The position numbers and the translations under genes are program-made. DNA of 64,000 nt, from contig CAYPFY010000020.1 in NCBI GenBank assembly GCA_964410105.1, positions 1 to 64,000 on the forward strand, in the 5' to 3' direction. The DNA is from CAYPFY01 sp964410105 (lineage in GTDB: Bacteria > Bacteroidota > Ignavibacteria > UBA10030 > SZUA-254). The notes under the pieces are model-generated. The model saw only the letters and a list, made by a program, of their open reading frames with translations. It searched no databases and was not told the DNA's origin. Of this stretch, positions 18,663 to 27,601 are shown piece by piece. The number at the start of each line of letters is the position of its first letter. Positions within the stretch are counted from its first letter, which is position 1.

Positions 18663-20038
18663 GGCCGGGGAAGCTGCTCATCGTCGACGACGAGGAGAGA
18701 ATACGAAACATTCTCGCCACCATACTCCGCGAAAGCGGATGCGAGATAGAAACGGCAAGGGACGGATTCGAGGCCGTTGAAATCTCAAAAAAATTCGACC
18801 CGGAGGTGCTCATCATTGACCTCCAGATGCCGCGGATGAACGGGATCGAGACTTTCAGTAAAATCCGCGAAATCAGGCCGGATGCCGTGGCGATCATACT
18901 GACAGCGCACGGGACGATTCAGACGGCGGTGGATGCGATCAAAAAGGGGGTTTACGATTATATCTCAAAACCCTTCGATAACGATCAGATCCTGCTCATT
19001 GTAAAACGGGCGATTGATGTCTACCGGCTGACCGAGGAAGTCGGCAGGCTCAAGGGCGAGCTGGCGGAAAAATACGGAGTCGCCGGCATGATCGGGTCGA
19101 GCCCGGCGATGGGGCGCGTCAAAGAACAAATCATGCAGATGAGCGGGACGGATGCCACGGTGCTCATCGACGGGGAGAGCGGAACGGGGAAGGAACTTGC
19201 CGCCCGCGCCATACACCATGAAAGCAGGAGGAGGGACGCCCCCTTTGTCATCGTGGACTGTGCCGCCGTGCCTCCGGGGCTGATTGAAAGCGAGTTCTTC
19301 GGGCATGAGAAGGGGGCATTCACCGATGCCCGCGAGCGGCGGGCGGGGAAATTCGAGGAAGCCCATACGGGGAGCGTTTTTCTGGATGAGATCGGCGAGC
19401 TTCCGATGAACGCGCAGGTTCGGCTGCTGCGGGTCCTCCAGGAAAAAGAATTCACGCGCGTCGGGGGGACGTCCCCGATCAGGGTCGATGTGCGAATCCT
19501 TGCGGCAACGAACAAGAATCTCTCACGCGAGGTAAGCGAAGGGCGCTTCCGTGAGGATCTCTATTACAGGCTCAACGTCATCCATCTCACGATCCCTCCC
19601 TTGAGAGATCACCGTGAAGACATCCCGCAGTATGCCGACGGGTTCATCCGGAAACACGCAGCTTCATTTGGAAAAAAGATTGAAGGAATTTCCGAGGAAA
19701 GTCTCCGGTTCCTGAGGGATCGGGAGTGGAGGGGAAACATAAGGGAATTCGAAAACGCGATACAGCGCGCGCTGCTCGGTGCGGCGGGGACCCGGCTGGA
19801 GGTCGGTGATTTCGGGTTCATGGGAGGGGGCGGGGAAACCGGATCAGACGACGGGATGGAGGCGATCGTCAGGCGAATAGCCGAGCGCGCCGAGCGGGAG
19901 CTCATCGCGCGCGCGCTTGAGGAGACGGGGGGCAACCGCACAGCGGCGGCGGAAAAGCTGAAAATCAGCCGCAAGACGCTTTTCAATAAAATGCGTCAGT
20001 ATGGATTTGACGGGAGGTGGAGCTCAGATGATGGGTAA
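18659..20038 (+). CDS. NtrC-family sigma-54-type response regulator
   Basis: A 459-residue activator: receiver domain (Asp 54 in LIIDLQMP, Lys 104 in SKPF), AAA+ domain with Walker A GESGTGKE at 172-179, the sigma-54-contacting loop as GAFTDA at 219-224 instead of the usual GAFTGA, arginine-finger region RLLRVLQEKEFTRVGG, and a C-terminal Fis-type HTH (NRTAAAEKLKISRKTLFNKM). ATG 18659 is chosen because it overlaps the kinase stop and begins the receiver domain. Its partner is the upstream kinase; its likely target is the ABC operon starting 155 bases downstream, where a -24/-12-like site is seen. The Gly-to-Asp change in the loop is notable but occurs in other members. Confidence 0.93.
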   Translation: MRPGKLLIVDDEERIRNILATILRESGCEIETARDGFEAVEISKKFDPEVLIIDLQMPRMNGIETFSKIREIRPDAVAIILTAHGTIQTAVDAIKKGVYDYISKPFDNDQILLIVKRAIDVYRLTEEVGRLKGELAEKYGVAGMIGSSPAMGRVKEQIMQMSGTDATVLIDGESGTGKELAARAIHHESRRRDAPFVIVDCAAVPPGLIESEFFGHEKGAFTDARERRAGKFEEAHTGSVFLDEIGELPMNAQVRLLRVLQEKEFTRVGGTSPIRVDVRILAATNKNLSREVSEGRFREDLYYRLNVIHLTIPPLRDHREDIPQYADGFIRKHAASFGKKIEGISEESLRFLRDREWRGNIREFENAIQRALLGAAGTRLEVGDFGFMGGGGETGSDDGMEAIVRRIAERAERELIARALEETGGNRTAAAEKLKISRKTLFNKMRQYGFDGRWSSDDG

Positions 20039-20121
20039 ACCTATTCCCACCTCCGTGTAAGCCGTTACCCATCCGTCCTTCCTCACCCTCCCTCCTGCTT
20101 CCCTCTTTCCGGTTCCTGACG

Positions 20122-20137
20122 CGGCACGCATTTTGAT
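20122..20137 (+). promoter_or_regulatory. Possible sigma-54 promoter for the ABC exporter operon
   Basis: CGGCAC-GCATT-TTGAT fits the TGGCAC-N5-TTGC(A/T) pattern with GG at 20123-20124 and ten bases to the -12 dinucleotide, which is GA instead of GC. It sits about 57 bases upstream of the first permease gene, just after a sigma-54-type activator gene. No FCB-type promoter is visible here. Confidence 0.35.
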
Positions 20138-20193
20138 GAGACTCCGGCGACCAGGGCACGCCTGGAATTCTCAATTAAATCTTTCCCAAAAAA

Positions 20194-21651
20194 ATGCTTT
20201 CAACCATCATCAGGAAAGAGATTCTGGAAGCGATACTCAGCTTCCGATTCGTCGTTGCGACGCTCTTGTGCCTCCTTCTCGTCCCCCTCGGCATATTTGT
20301 CAACCTTAAGGACTATGAAAGGCGGCTTTCCGAATACCGCGATGCAGAGCGGTTGTACGAGCAGAGGGCGAAGGGGAGGCTCGGTTCCGATTTTCACGCC
20401 GAGGGGTACCGTCCCCCCTCCGCGCTGAGCATTTTTTCTGTCGGGCTCGAGTATTTTATGCCGAACAAGGTGACAACGTCGAGGGACGGCCATGTGGGGA
20501 TGGAGAATGATCAGGGGGTAAGCAATCCGCAGTCCTTCCTGTTCGGTAAAATAGACCTTTTGTTTAACGTCAGCTTCGTGATCTCTCTCCTTGCGCTCAT
20601 CTTCTCCTTCAATGCGGTCACCGGGGAGAAGGAAGACGGCACTCTCAGGCTCCTGATAGCGGGGAGCTTACCGCGGTGGCGCATCCTGGTCGGCAAAATC
20701 ATCGGAAATTATCTTGTCCTGCTCCTCCCCTTCTTTCTTTCGATCCTCCTCTCTCTGATCATCCTGAACACATCGATCCCGGTCTTCTCCCCCCAGATGT
20801 TCTGGCCCTTCATCACGGTCCTGGCCGTGACGCTGCTTTTTCTGTTCGCCATGTTCCTCCTCGGCATACTCGTCTCGACGCTCACGCAGCGGTCCATAAC
20901 ATCGATCGTCGTCCTTTTATTCATCTGGGCGGTCCTCGTGCTGACCCTCCCGAAGATCAGCCCCATGCTTGCCGAGATCATCTACCCTGTCAATTCCCCC
21001 ATGGTCGTACGTTTGCAGGAGGATCTTGCGCGTCAGAACCTCGAGAAGGAATACGATCTCCGGAAGCGGGAGCTTTACGACCGGGTATTGGCGCAGTACG
21101 GATTCACGGGGCGGGGCATCTCGGTGCCGGGTCGTACCGACGCTGAGCGCAAAGCCCAGGAGGCGTATGACGACCAGAAGAAGCCGCTCGATGAGGAAGC
21201 GAGCAAAAGAATCAGCGAGGAAACGCGGAAGCTCAGGGAAGAATACAAGAATATGCGCGCAACCCAAGCATCGATAGCGATGAACCTCTCGAGGCTTTCG
21301 CCTGTCAGTTGCTATACCTACATCATCTCCGAGCTCTCATCGACGGGAGTTCTGGAAATGGATAATTTTGTGGCCAATGCGGAAAGATATCAGGACGAGG
21401 TCAAGCAAAACCTCTACGACAATTTTCTCATCGATTCATACGGGGGAACGAACGGCGGGACGGCCGTCATGATCCACGAAAAACCCGGTTTTGAGCCCGG
21501 CAAGGCTGCCGTTCCGCAGCTGAGCTACCACCGGATCGGGTACCTTGACGGGCTGAGGGCGGAGGGCCCCGACGTCGTGCTCCTGGTGCTTTTCACCATA
21601 GTATTCTTCGCCGCCGGATGGGCAGCCTTCAGCCGGTACGATGTAAGGTAA
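20194..21651 (+). CDS. ABC-2 type transporter permease (first of three)
   Basis: A 485-residue membrane protein. One helix lies near the N-terminus (about 15-36), a long extracytoplasmic segment follows, about five helices are clustered at ~125-265, a helical charged segment spans ~275-350, and a last helix sits near the C-terminus (LLVLFTIVFFAAGWAAF). The FNAVTGEKEDGTLRLLIAGSL motif in the first cytoplasmic loop is typical of ABC-2 permeases of the NosY/GldF/DUF3526 kind. It has no ATPase domain and should pair with the ATPase encoded next. Similarity of layout with the permeases at 22401 and 23653 suggests duplication. Substrate unknown. Confidence 0.88.
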   Translation: MLSTIIRKEILEAILSFRFVVATLLCLLLVPLGIFVNLKDYERRLSEYRDAERLYEQRAKGRLGSDFHAEGYRPPSALSIFSVGLEYFMPNKVTTSRDGHVGMENDQGVSNPQSFLFGKIDLLFNVSFVISLLALIFSFNAVTGEKEDGTLRLLIAGSLPRWRILVGKIIGNYLVLLLPFFLSILLSLIILNTSIPVFSPQMFWPFITVLAVTLLFLFAMFLLGILVSTLTQRSITSIVVLLFIWAVLVLTLPKISPMLAEIIYPVNSPMVVRLQEDLARQNLEKEYDLRKRELYDRVLAQYGFTGRGISVPGRTDAERKAQEAYDDQKKPLDEEASKRISEETRKLREEYKNMRATQASIAMNLSRLSPVSCYTYIISELSSTGVLEMDNFVANAERYQDEVKQNLYDNFLIDSYGGTNGGTAVMIHEKPGFEPGKAAVPQLSYHRIGYLDGLRAEGPDVVLLVLFTIVFFAAGWAAFSRYDVR

Positions 21652-21673
21652 ACCAACACTCAAAGGAAGCTTT

Positions 21674-22384
21674 ATGATACAAGCCATTGACTTAACGAAA
21701 AGATACGAGGACGGCCACCTGGCCCTTGATCATTTGAATCTCGACATAGGGCCGGGGCAGATCTATTGTCTCCTGGGGGCGAACGGGGCGGGAAAGACAA
21801 CCACCATCAACCTCTTCTTCAACTTCATCGAGCCGTCGGGGGGAACGGCCAGGATCAACGGTATCGACTGCACGAAAAGCCCTCTTGAGGCGAAGAAGCA
21901 TGCGGCCTACGTTTCAGAGAACGTCATGCTCTACGGCAACTTCACCGCCCGTCAGAACCTCGAATTCTTCACGCGGCTTTCGGGCCGGAAGGATCTCCGG
22001 AAGGAAGATTACCACATGGTCATGAGGCAGGTGGGGCTGCCGGAGCGTTCATTTGAGCAGAGGGTGAAGACATTTTCGAAGGGAATGAGGCAAAAACTCG
22101 GCATTGCGATCGCCATACTCAAAAAGGCCTCGGCGCTGATGCTTGACGAACCCACATCGGGCCTTGACCCGAAGGCGGCGGCCGAGTTCGTCGAGCTTCT
22201 TATGAGATTACGGACAGAGGGAAAGGCGATACTCATGTCCACGCATGATGTGTTCCGGGCGAAGGAAATTGCCGACCGGGTGGGGATCATGAAAGAGGGG
22301 GTGCTGATAATGGAGAAGAACAAGGCGGATCTCCAGTATGAGGATCTCGAAAAACTCTATCTGAGGTACATGGAAGTCAGTTGA
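21674..22384 (+). CDS. ABC transporter ATP-binding protein
   Basis: A 236-residue ATPase with Walker A LLGANGAGKTT (about 33-43), Q-loop region YVSENVMLYGNF, a degenerate signature FSKGMRQKLGIA in place of LSGGQ, and Walker B ALMLDEPTSGLD followed by the switch histidine in MSTHDVFRAKEIAD. The 'SKGM(R/K)Q' signature is common in exporters of the NosF/GldA/CcmA type. A good ribosome site (AAGGAAG) precedes the ATG. It lies between the permease genes and is the only ATPase in the operon, so it presumably energises all three. Confidence 0.95.
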   Translation: MIQAIDLTKRYEDGHLALDHLNLDIGPGQIYCLLGANGAGKTTTINLFFNFIEPSGGTARINGIDCTKSPLEAKKHAAYVSENVMLYGNFTARQNLEFFTRLSGRKDLRKEDYHMVMRQVGLPERSFEQRVKTFSKGMRQKLGIAIAILKKASALMLDEPTSGLDPKAAAEFVELLMRLRTEGKAILMSTHDVFRAKEIADRVGIMKEGVLIMEKNKADLQYEDLEKLYLRYMEVS

Positions 22385-22400
22385 ATCCGGCAGGCCCGTC

Positions 22401-23651
22401 ATGATTTGGCACATCTTCAGGAAAGAACTGGCTGAAAACATCATCAGCTACCGGTTCGTCATCCTCACCGGATTGCTTCTGGTACTCATGGTCGTGAGCC
22501 TCCTCGTCTCGTACGGCGACTACAGGATCCGGATGGAGGATTTCACTATCAACCGGCCCCAGCCGAACTCATCGAACGTCATGATCCCGCCGACCCCCTA
22601 CTCCATCTTTGCGAAGGGGGTGGACGCCCAGCTCACACGGCTCCATTATCTGAAGTTCAGCGGGATAGAAATCCAGCCGGTGGAGCAATCGGTCAACCGC
22701 TTGTTTTCCCTCTTCATCGTTCCCGACATGCTCTTCGTTGTGAGGGTGATGCTCTCCCTGATTGCGCTCCTCTTCGCCTTTGACGCCATCGTGGGGGAGA
22801 AAGAGGGAGGGACGCTGAGGCTCGCCCTTGCGAGCGGCGGCGGCAGAGCGGCCCTCTTTTTTGGAAAACTCCTGGGCAGGTTCGCTCTTGTCTTTGTCCC
22901 CTTCGCGATTCTTTTCGGAACGGAGTCGGCGATCGTCTCCCTGCTGCCTGATGTACAGGTTTCAGCGGGGTACTGGCCCCGGGTGATATTCCTGCTGGCA
23001 GCGTCCTCCCTTTATGTGTTCGTTTTTTCGGCCCTGGGTTTATTTCTGTCGGCGGTGGTCCACCGGAGTACGAGCGCGATGGCCCTGGGCATAGCGGCGT
23101 GGATTCTCCTGATCTTCGTCGTCCCGCAGATGGGCATGACCGTTGCGAGCTCTGCCGCCGCGGTACCTCCGAGCGAGCGGGTAGAGATGCAGAACAGACT
23201 TGCCACGATACAGGCCATTTTTGAAAGAATACACCAGGACAGGGGGAATACGATGCCTGGCTGGAAACATCTCGTCGAGGAGATCCATGCCTCGAACAGC
23301 GGGATGTTGGAGGCGTATCGGCCGCGGCTCAATGAACAGATCGACCTGACCCGGAAACTGGTCCGCTCATCCCCTGCGGGGCTCCTCACATTCCTTATGA
23401 CTGATGCATCGAACACCGGGGTCTACGAGGAGATGCGGTACAAGGATGCGATCACAATGTTCCTGGCGCGCAATTCCGACATCATCAGCAGCGTATCGAA
23501 GGGGGAGCTGGAGAATTTCACATACGAGAGGGCGTCCCTGGGGGAAGTGTTGGCGGACCCGATCCCTGCGGATTTTTCGCTCCTCGGAGCTTTTGGAGCA
23601 ATCTTCGTCTCGTTGGCGATGGTAAGCATTCAACGATACGACCCGAGATAA
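22401..23651 (+). CDS. ABC-2 type transporter permease (second)
   Basis: A 416-residue membrane protein with an N-terminal helix (about 18-38), the conserved cytoplasmic loop FDAIVGEKEGGTLRLALASG, a cluster of helices at ~150-250 and a final helix before the C-terminal QRYDPR. The two neighbouring permeases also end in a similar Tyr-Asp motif (RYDVR, KYDIR), which supports common descent. It starts 16 bases after the ATPase gene. Family: ABC-2/DUF3526-type. Substrate unknown. Confidence 0.88.
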   Translation: MIWHIFRKELAENIISYRFVILTGLLLVLMVVSLLVSYGDYRIRMEDFTINRPQPNSSNVMIPPTPYSIFAKGVDAQLTRLHYLKFSGIEIQPVEQSVNRLFSLFIVPDMLFVVRVMLSLIALLFAFDAIVGEKEGGTLRLALASGGGRAALFFGKLLGRFALVFVPFAILFGTESAIVSLLPDVQVSAGYWPRVIFLLAASSLYVFVFSALGLFLSAVVHRSTSAMALGIAAWILLIFVVPQMGMTVASSAAAVPPSERVEMQNRLATIQAIFERIHQDRGNTMPGWKHLVEEIHASNSGMLEAYRPRLNEQIDLTRKLVRSSPAGLLTFLMTDASNTGVYEEMRYKDAITMFLARNSDIISSVSKGELENFTYERASLGEVLADPIPADFSLLGAFGAIFVSLAMVSIQRYDPR

Positions 23652-23652
23652 C

Positions 23653-25089
23653 ATGCTCGGGCTTGCCATAGAAAAGGAAATCCGGGAAAACCTCCTCAAC
23701 CAGAGATTTCTGGCCGCGTCGGCGCTGAGCATTCTCCTCATCGTCGTCATGGTGCTTACGCTTTCGGCCAGTTACCGGGCAGATGTCGCAGATTACCGCT
23801 CCCGGCAGGACAGTCAGGAAAATTTCATCAGGAATTTCGGACACCTGAATCGTGTCGGCTGGATGGCGAGGCCGTTGCGGGGCCCGGCTCCCTACTCGTT
23901 TCTTGTCCTGGGCATAGAGCGGGAGGCTGCCCAGGAGAATTTCCTCAGCTCGCCCATGCCGGTCCTCTTCTCCCGTCTGGACCTTGTCACGATCGTCACC
24001 CTCGTCATGAGCCTGATGGCGATACTTTTTTCATACAACGCCCTGAGCGGGGAGCGGGAGTCGGGGCTCTTGAAACTCCTCCTCTCGTCAAATATGCCGC
24101 GTTCGACTCTGGTCCTGGGGAAATACATCGGGGGAACGATCAGCCTTCTGATTCCGTTCACGATCGGACTCCTGGCGGGCCTGCTCGTTCCCGCCATTAA
24201 CTCAACGGTCCGGCTGGAGACGATGGACACCGGGATATTCCTCTTGCTCGCCGCAGGATCGTTTCTCTACATTTCCGCATTCTACGCCCTGGGGCTCTGT
24301 TTTTCGGCGCGCTCAGAGTCATCCGGGGTATCGGTGCTGAAATCGCTCTTTGCCTGGGTGATCCTGGTTCTCATGATCCCGAATATCGGCCCTTTCCTGG
24401 CGGCAGAAATCTATCACATCCCTTCCAGGACGAAGATGGACATGGAAACGTGGACTGTGACAAGCGAGGAGCGCGACAAGATCGTCGCCGAACGCGGGAG
24501 GGAAATGCTCCGGACGACATACGCCCGCATCGCACCCGATCTCGCGCGGGGCTCAGGCCCGGTGCGGGATTCCCTGCTGAAAGCGAAAATTGACAGCGAC
24601 ATGGCGTTTAAAGATGATTACGATCGTTACAAGAAAGACTGGATGGCGATGGTCAATGAGGTGAATGCCGGGCAGCAGCAGAAAGTCAAAGCGATCAAGG
24701 AAGAATTCGCGGCGCGTTCGAAGATTCAGGAAAGACTGGCGACGATGTTCGGCATGGTCTCTCCGCTTGCGAGCTACGTGTTTCTGGCGACGGAGCTCAC
24801 CGATGCGGGGATCGGAGCCGACGATCACTGGCAGGCTGAACGTCAGAACTATTTTGCCACCATGGATCCTCTCCTCATGGGCATCTACAACCGCGAGCTA
24901 AAGAAAAACCCGCAGCTCTCGGTCGATGACCGGATTGACCTGGGCGACTTTCCCCGGTTCCGTCACCAGCCTTTGGGTCTCAGCGAGCGGGTTGAGGCGA
25001 GCCTCGCTCCCTTCGGAGTCCTCGTTTTGTTTAACATCCTCTTTCTCGGAGCAGCCTTTATCAGTTTCATGAAATACGACATCCGATGA
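23653..25089 (+). CDS. ABC-2 type transporter permease (third)
   Basis: A 478-residue permease of the same layout: N-terminal helix, loop YNALSGERESGLLKLLLSS, helix cluster, a ~130-residue charged segment rich in Lys/Glu (about 255-400) and a last helix before KYDIR. The ATG follows the stop of the previous permease by one base, and the stop overlaps the next gene by four bases, so expression is tightly coupled. Confidence 0.88.
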   Translation: MLGLAIEKEIRENLLNQRFLAASALSILLIVVMVLTLSASYRADVADYRSRQDSQENFIRNFGHLNRVGWMARPLRGPAPYSFLVLGIEREAAQENFLSSPMPVLFSRLDLVTIVTLVMSLMAILFSYNALSGERESGLLKLLLSSNMPRSTLVLGKYIGGTISLLIPFTIGLLAGLLVPAINSTVRLETMDTGIFLLLAAGSFLYISAFYALGLCFSARSESSGVSVLKSLFAWVILVLMIPNIGPFLAAEIYHIPSRTKMDMETWTVTSEERDKIVAERGREMLRTTYARIAPDLARGSGPVRDSLLKAKIDSDMAFKDDYDRYKKDWMAMVNEVNAGQQQKVKAIKEEFAARSKIQERLATMFGMVSPLASYVFLATELTDAGIGADDHWQAERQNYFATMDPLLMGIYNRELKKNPQLSVDDRIDLGDFPRFRHQPLGLSERVEASLAPFGVLVLFNILFLGAAFISFMKYDIR

Positions 25090-26564
25090 TTTCTTCCAGA
25101 AACAAACGCTATCAATGGGGTGCGGCGGTTTTCCTCATCTTGAGCCAGACTGTCGCCGGGCAGATGCTGTACAATCCTAACGACGAGAGGTTCAAGTCGT
25201 TATATCTCGAAAAGGTGCAAAGCGACTACAAGGTGCAGAAGCAGGAATATTCGCGTCAAAAACTCCTGCATGAAAAAAGCCTCATCTCAGAAAAAGAGTA
25301 CAATGAATCCGAGTCCCGGTTCAAATCGGCGCAGATCACCTATCAGCAGGCGATCCTCTCGCTTGCGTTCGAGCAGCCTCACATCACGATCGACAAGGGC
25401 ATAAAATACCAGTCGAGGGAGGGGAAAAAGAAGGTCAGGTTGGTCCTGAGAAACACGACGGGGGGGCTGGTGGAGGGGAAGCATGTCGACCTCGAGGATT
25501 TCGAGGGAATACGGACCGACAGGATATCGAACGTCTACGTTTCCCTGCTGAACGACCAGAACGCCATCGTGAGCCGTCCCTACGAGGCGAAGATAGAGTC
25601 GATGCCGTACAATCTGGCCGTCGCGGTGGACTTCCTCCTGCTTCAGGATCTTGACAATGTCACGGTGAAATGCGTCTACGGCGACAAGACCGAGGAAAAG
25701 AAAATTTTCCTCCAGAAAGACGAAAGCGCCAACAAGGTCCTCCTGACCTCGGAACAATTCTCGCAGGAATGCGATCTGGGGGCGCGCGCCAATTACGATC
25801 TCACACTGGAGCTTTTTTCGGACATCGCGAACGTCTACAAGCTCGCGGTCTTCAACCTCCCCCGGCAGATCACGTACGACTTCTTCGAGTCGCAGTCGAA
25901 CGCAAGGCTGTCGCAGGTAAAATTTTCGCAGGACGTCAACACGCGGAAGCTTTCCCTGGCGATTTATCTTCCGGACAGGTACGACAGCGGGTCCTTTCAG
26001 ATCGACAGGCCGATAAGCTTCCTGGCTGCGGCGGTGCCGCAAAAACTCTCGGACGAGGTGGGAGCCGAGGCAAGCGTCGACAATCTTTCGAAGATGAACA
26101 TCAGTTTCGTCCGGTTGGAGCTCGTCCCCCGCGGCGTCGGGAAGATCCAGGTGCGCGCCACGAATTTTTATCAGGAATTGAAGCCGGGCGAGAAGATGCA
26201 GATGTCCCTGGGGATATACAATGACGGCACGCGGCGGCTGGACAACATCAAGGTCCGGGCTGAAGTCCCGATCAACTGGACCGAGGCAATTTCGCCCGAT
26301 CTGATCGGTTCCCTTCTGCCCGGGAAGGAAGAAAACGTATCCGTCACGGTCACGACTCCGCCGGACGTCGGAGTCGGCGACTACGAAGCCACCATAAAGA
26401 CAGAGTCTTTTGCGAGCAACAGGAAGGTGGACTCGGAGGACAAAAAAATCCGCATCCACATCGCCTCGAGCGCCAATATACTGGGGACGGGCATACTCAT
26501 CTTCCTCCTCATCGGGACGCTGCTCGGAGTCGTCATCTTCGCCGTGAGACTCAGCCGCCGGTAA
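25086..26564 (+). CDS. Membrane-anchored exported protein with coiled coil and NEW3-like domain
   Basis: A 492-residue protein with a signal sequence (AAVFLILSQTVAGQ), a short coiled coil (about 40-95, rich in K/E/Q), several beta-sandwich segments, a C-terminal domain resembling NEW3/alpha-galactosidase-associated folds (ELKPGEKMQMSLGIYNDG, LLPGKEENVSVTVTTPPDVG) and a terminal membrane helix (ILIFLLIGTLLGVVIFAV) with a basic tail. It should face the periplasm. Proteins with this domain often accompany ABC exporters of this type, so it may be a periplasmic partner or receptor; that role is inferred. The ATGA overlap with the third permease shows it belongs to the operon. Confidence 0.75.
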   Translation: MISSRNKRYQWGAAVFLILSQTVAGQMLYNPNDERFKSLYLEKVQSDYKVQKQEYSRQKLLHEKSLISEKEYNESESRFKSAQITYQQAILSLAFEQPHITIDKGIKYQSREGKKKVRLVLRNTTGGLVEGKHVDLEDFEGIRTDRISNVYVSLLNDQNAIVSRPYEAKIESMPYNLAVAVDFLLLQDLDNVTVKCVYGDKTEEKKIFLQKDESANKVLLTSEQFSQECDLGARANYDLTLELFSDIANVYKLAVFNLPRQITYDFFESQSNARLSQVKFSQDVNTRKLSLAIYLPDRYDSGSFQIDRPISFLAAAVPQKLSDEVGAEASVDNLSKMNISFVRLELVPRGVGKIQVRATNFYQELKPGEKMQMSLGIYNDGTRRLDNIKVRAEVPINWTEAISPDLIGSLLPGKEENVSVTVTTPPDVGVGDYEATIKTESFASNRKVDSEDKKIRIHIASSANILGTGILIFLLIGTLLGVVIFAVRLSRR

Positions 26565-26583
26565 ATCCCCACCGGGGTGAGGG

Positions 26584-27597
26584 TCAGCGGAATTTCTGCG
26601 GCCTGAAGAGAAAGAAAGTCCTGAAGACCCTGAAGACGAGGTAGGCGATAAATCCCAGGGCGGAGAAATAAATATAGAGCTCGCGGTTACTTGAGCCGAT
26701 TGAAAAAATCTTCAGCATCGTGAAGAGCGCGACGCCGAAGATATAGATCGGCCCCATATTGAAGTAGGCCCCTTCGTCCATCTGCCTCAGTTTTCTGATT
26801 TCCCTGCCGTCGACGAATTTCTGGCGCGACCCGTGCCAGAGCATGTTCTTCATATGAAAGGGGTTGCCTGCCGAGGATTTAAGGATTTCGGAGGCATAGA
26901 GTTCTGGATCAATCACCCGGATCGGATATTTCTGGAAAAAGTAGTTAATCAGCCCCGATGCTTCATCCCGGGGCAGGGGGCCGAGCTCAATTTTCACAAA
27001 AGATGCCCAGATACGCGTGAAGCAGGAATTTTCTTTGATCCTCACCGTCGCGCTAGCGACGACCGCGATATTCAGCAGCGTTTCGATGAAAGTCTGGTGG
27101 CTTGGGGAAATATGATCGAGCGTATCGAGAAAGACGAGATAGGGCCTGTCGGAGCGGGCGAGGGCCTCGAAGACAGTCGCCTGGACCTTCGCACTGGGGA
27201 ATGACCGGAGGCGTTTCCGCATCGTCGCCCAATCCTGTCTTTCCTCGTCGCTTTCCACGGGAAGATCGCCATTGAGAAAGAGTTTTTGACAGACCTCCCT
27301 GAGAAAATCGCCGAGGGGATGGCAGCGCTCGATCGTCATGATCTTGAACTCGCCCGGTTTAAGTTTTAATGGGAGATTCCCGTAAACTTTCGGGATGAAA
27401 CGGGGGGAAAAGTCGATCCGCTTGGACCTTCCCGATAATACCCATCTCGCCTCAAGCAAAAGACGCGACTTTCCCACCCCCTTATCGCCTGTGACAAGCG
27501 AATGGCGGCCCAGCCTGAGATGTTTTACCAGCTCATAAAGCTCTTCCGACCTCCCGAAAAAAGCCAGATCCTGGCGTAGATCTCCTTCAGAGCCCAT
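26584..27597 (-). CDS. Membrane-tethered AAA/STAND-like ATPase, last gene of the ten-gene operon
   Basis: A 337-residue protein. Walker A GDKGVGKS lies at 37-44, a Walker B-like YLVFLDTLDH at about 152-161, followed by a sensor-like region. Two hydrophobic helices (about 278-298 and 305-325) sit near the C-terminus, so the ATPase should hang from the membrane into the cytoplasm. The small helical part PRDEASGLINYFFQKYP...SAGNPFHMKNM resembles the lid of STAND/orc-type ATPases. No close family is recognised. It starts four bases behind the RadA-like gene. Energy coupling or switch for the operon's membrane complex is an inference. Confidence 0.75.
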   Translation of the reverse strand: MGSEGDLRQDLAFFGRSEELYELVKHLRLGRHSLVTGDKGVGKSRLLLEARWVLSGRSKRIDFSPRFIPKVYGNLPLKLKPGEFKIMTIERCHPLGDFLREVCQKLFLNGDLPVESDEERQDWATMRKRLRSFPSAKVQATVFEALARSDRPYLVFLDTLDHISPSHQTFIETLLNIAVVASATVRIKENSCFTRIWASFVKIELGPLPRDEASGLINYFFQKYPIRVIDPELYASEILKSSAGNPFHMKNMLWHGSRQKFVDGREIRKLRQMDEGAYFNMGPIYIFGVALFTMLKIFSIGSSNRELYIYFSALGFIAYLVFRVFRTFFLFRPQKFR

Positions 27598-27601
27598 GGG
27601 G

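Noticed and set aside
25287..26459. 390-codon reverse frame opposite the NEW3-like gene
   Set aside because: Arg/Asp/Leu-rich shadow of a GC-rich gene; no domain, no ribosome site, and the forward gene is coupled to its operon.
26565..26583. CCCC-acc-GGGG hairpin between convergent genes
   Set aside because: Only four paired bases and no T-run; too weak to call a terminator.
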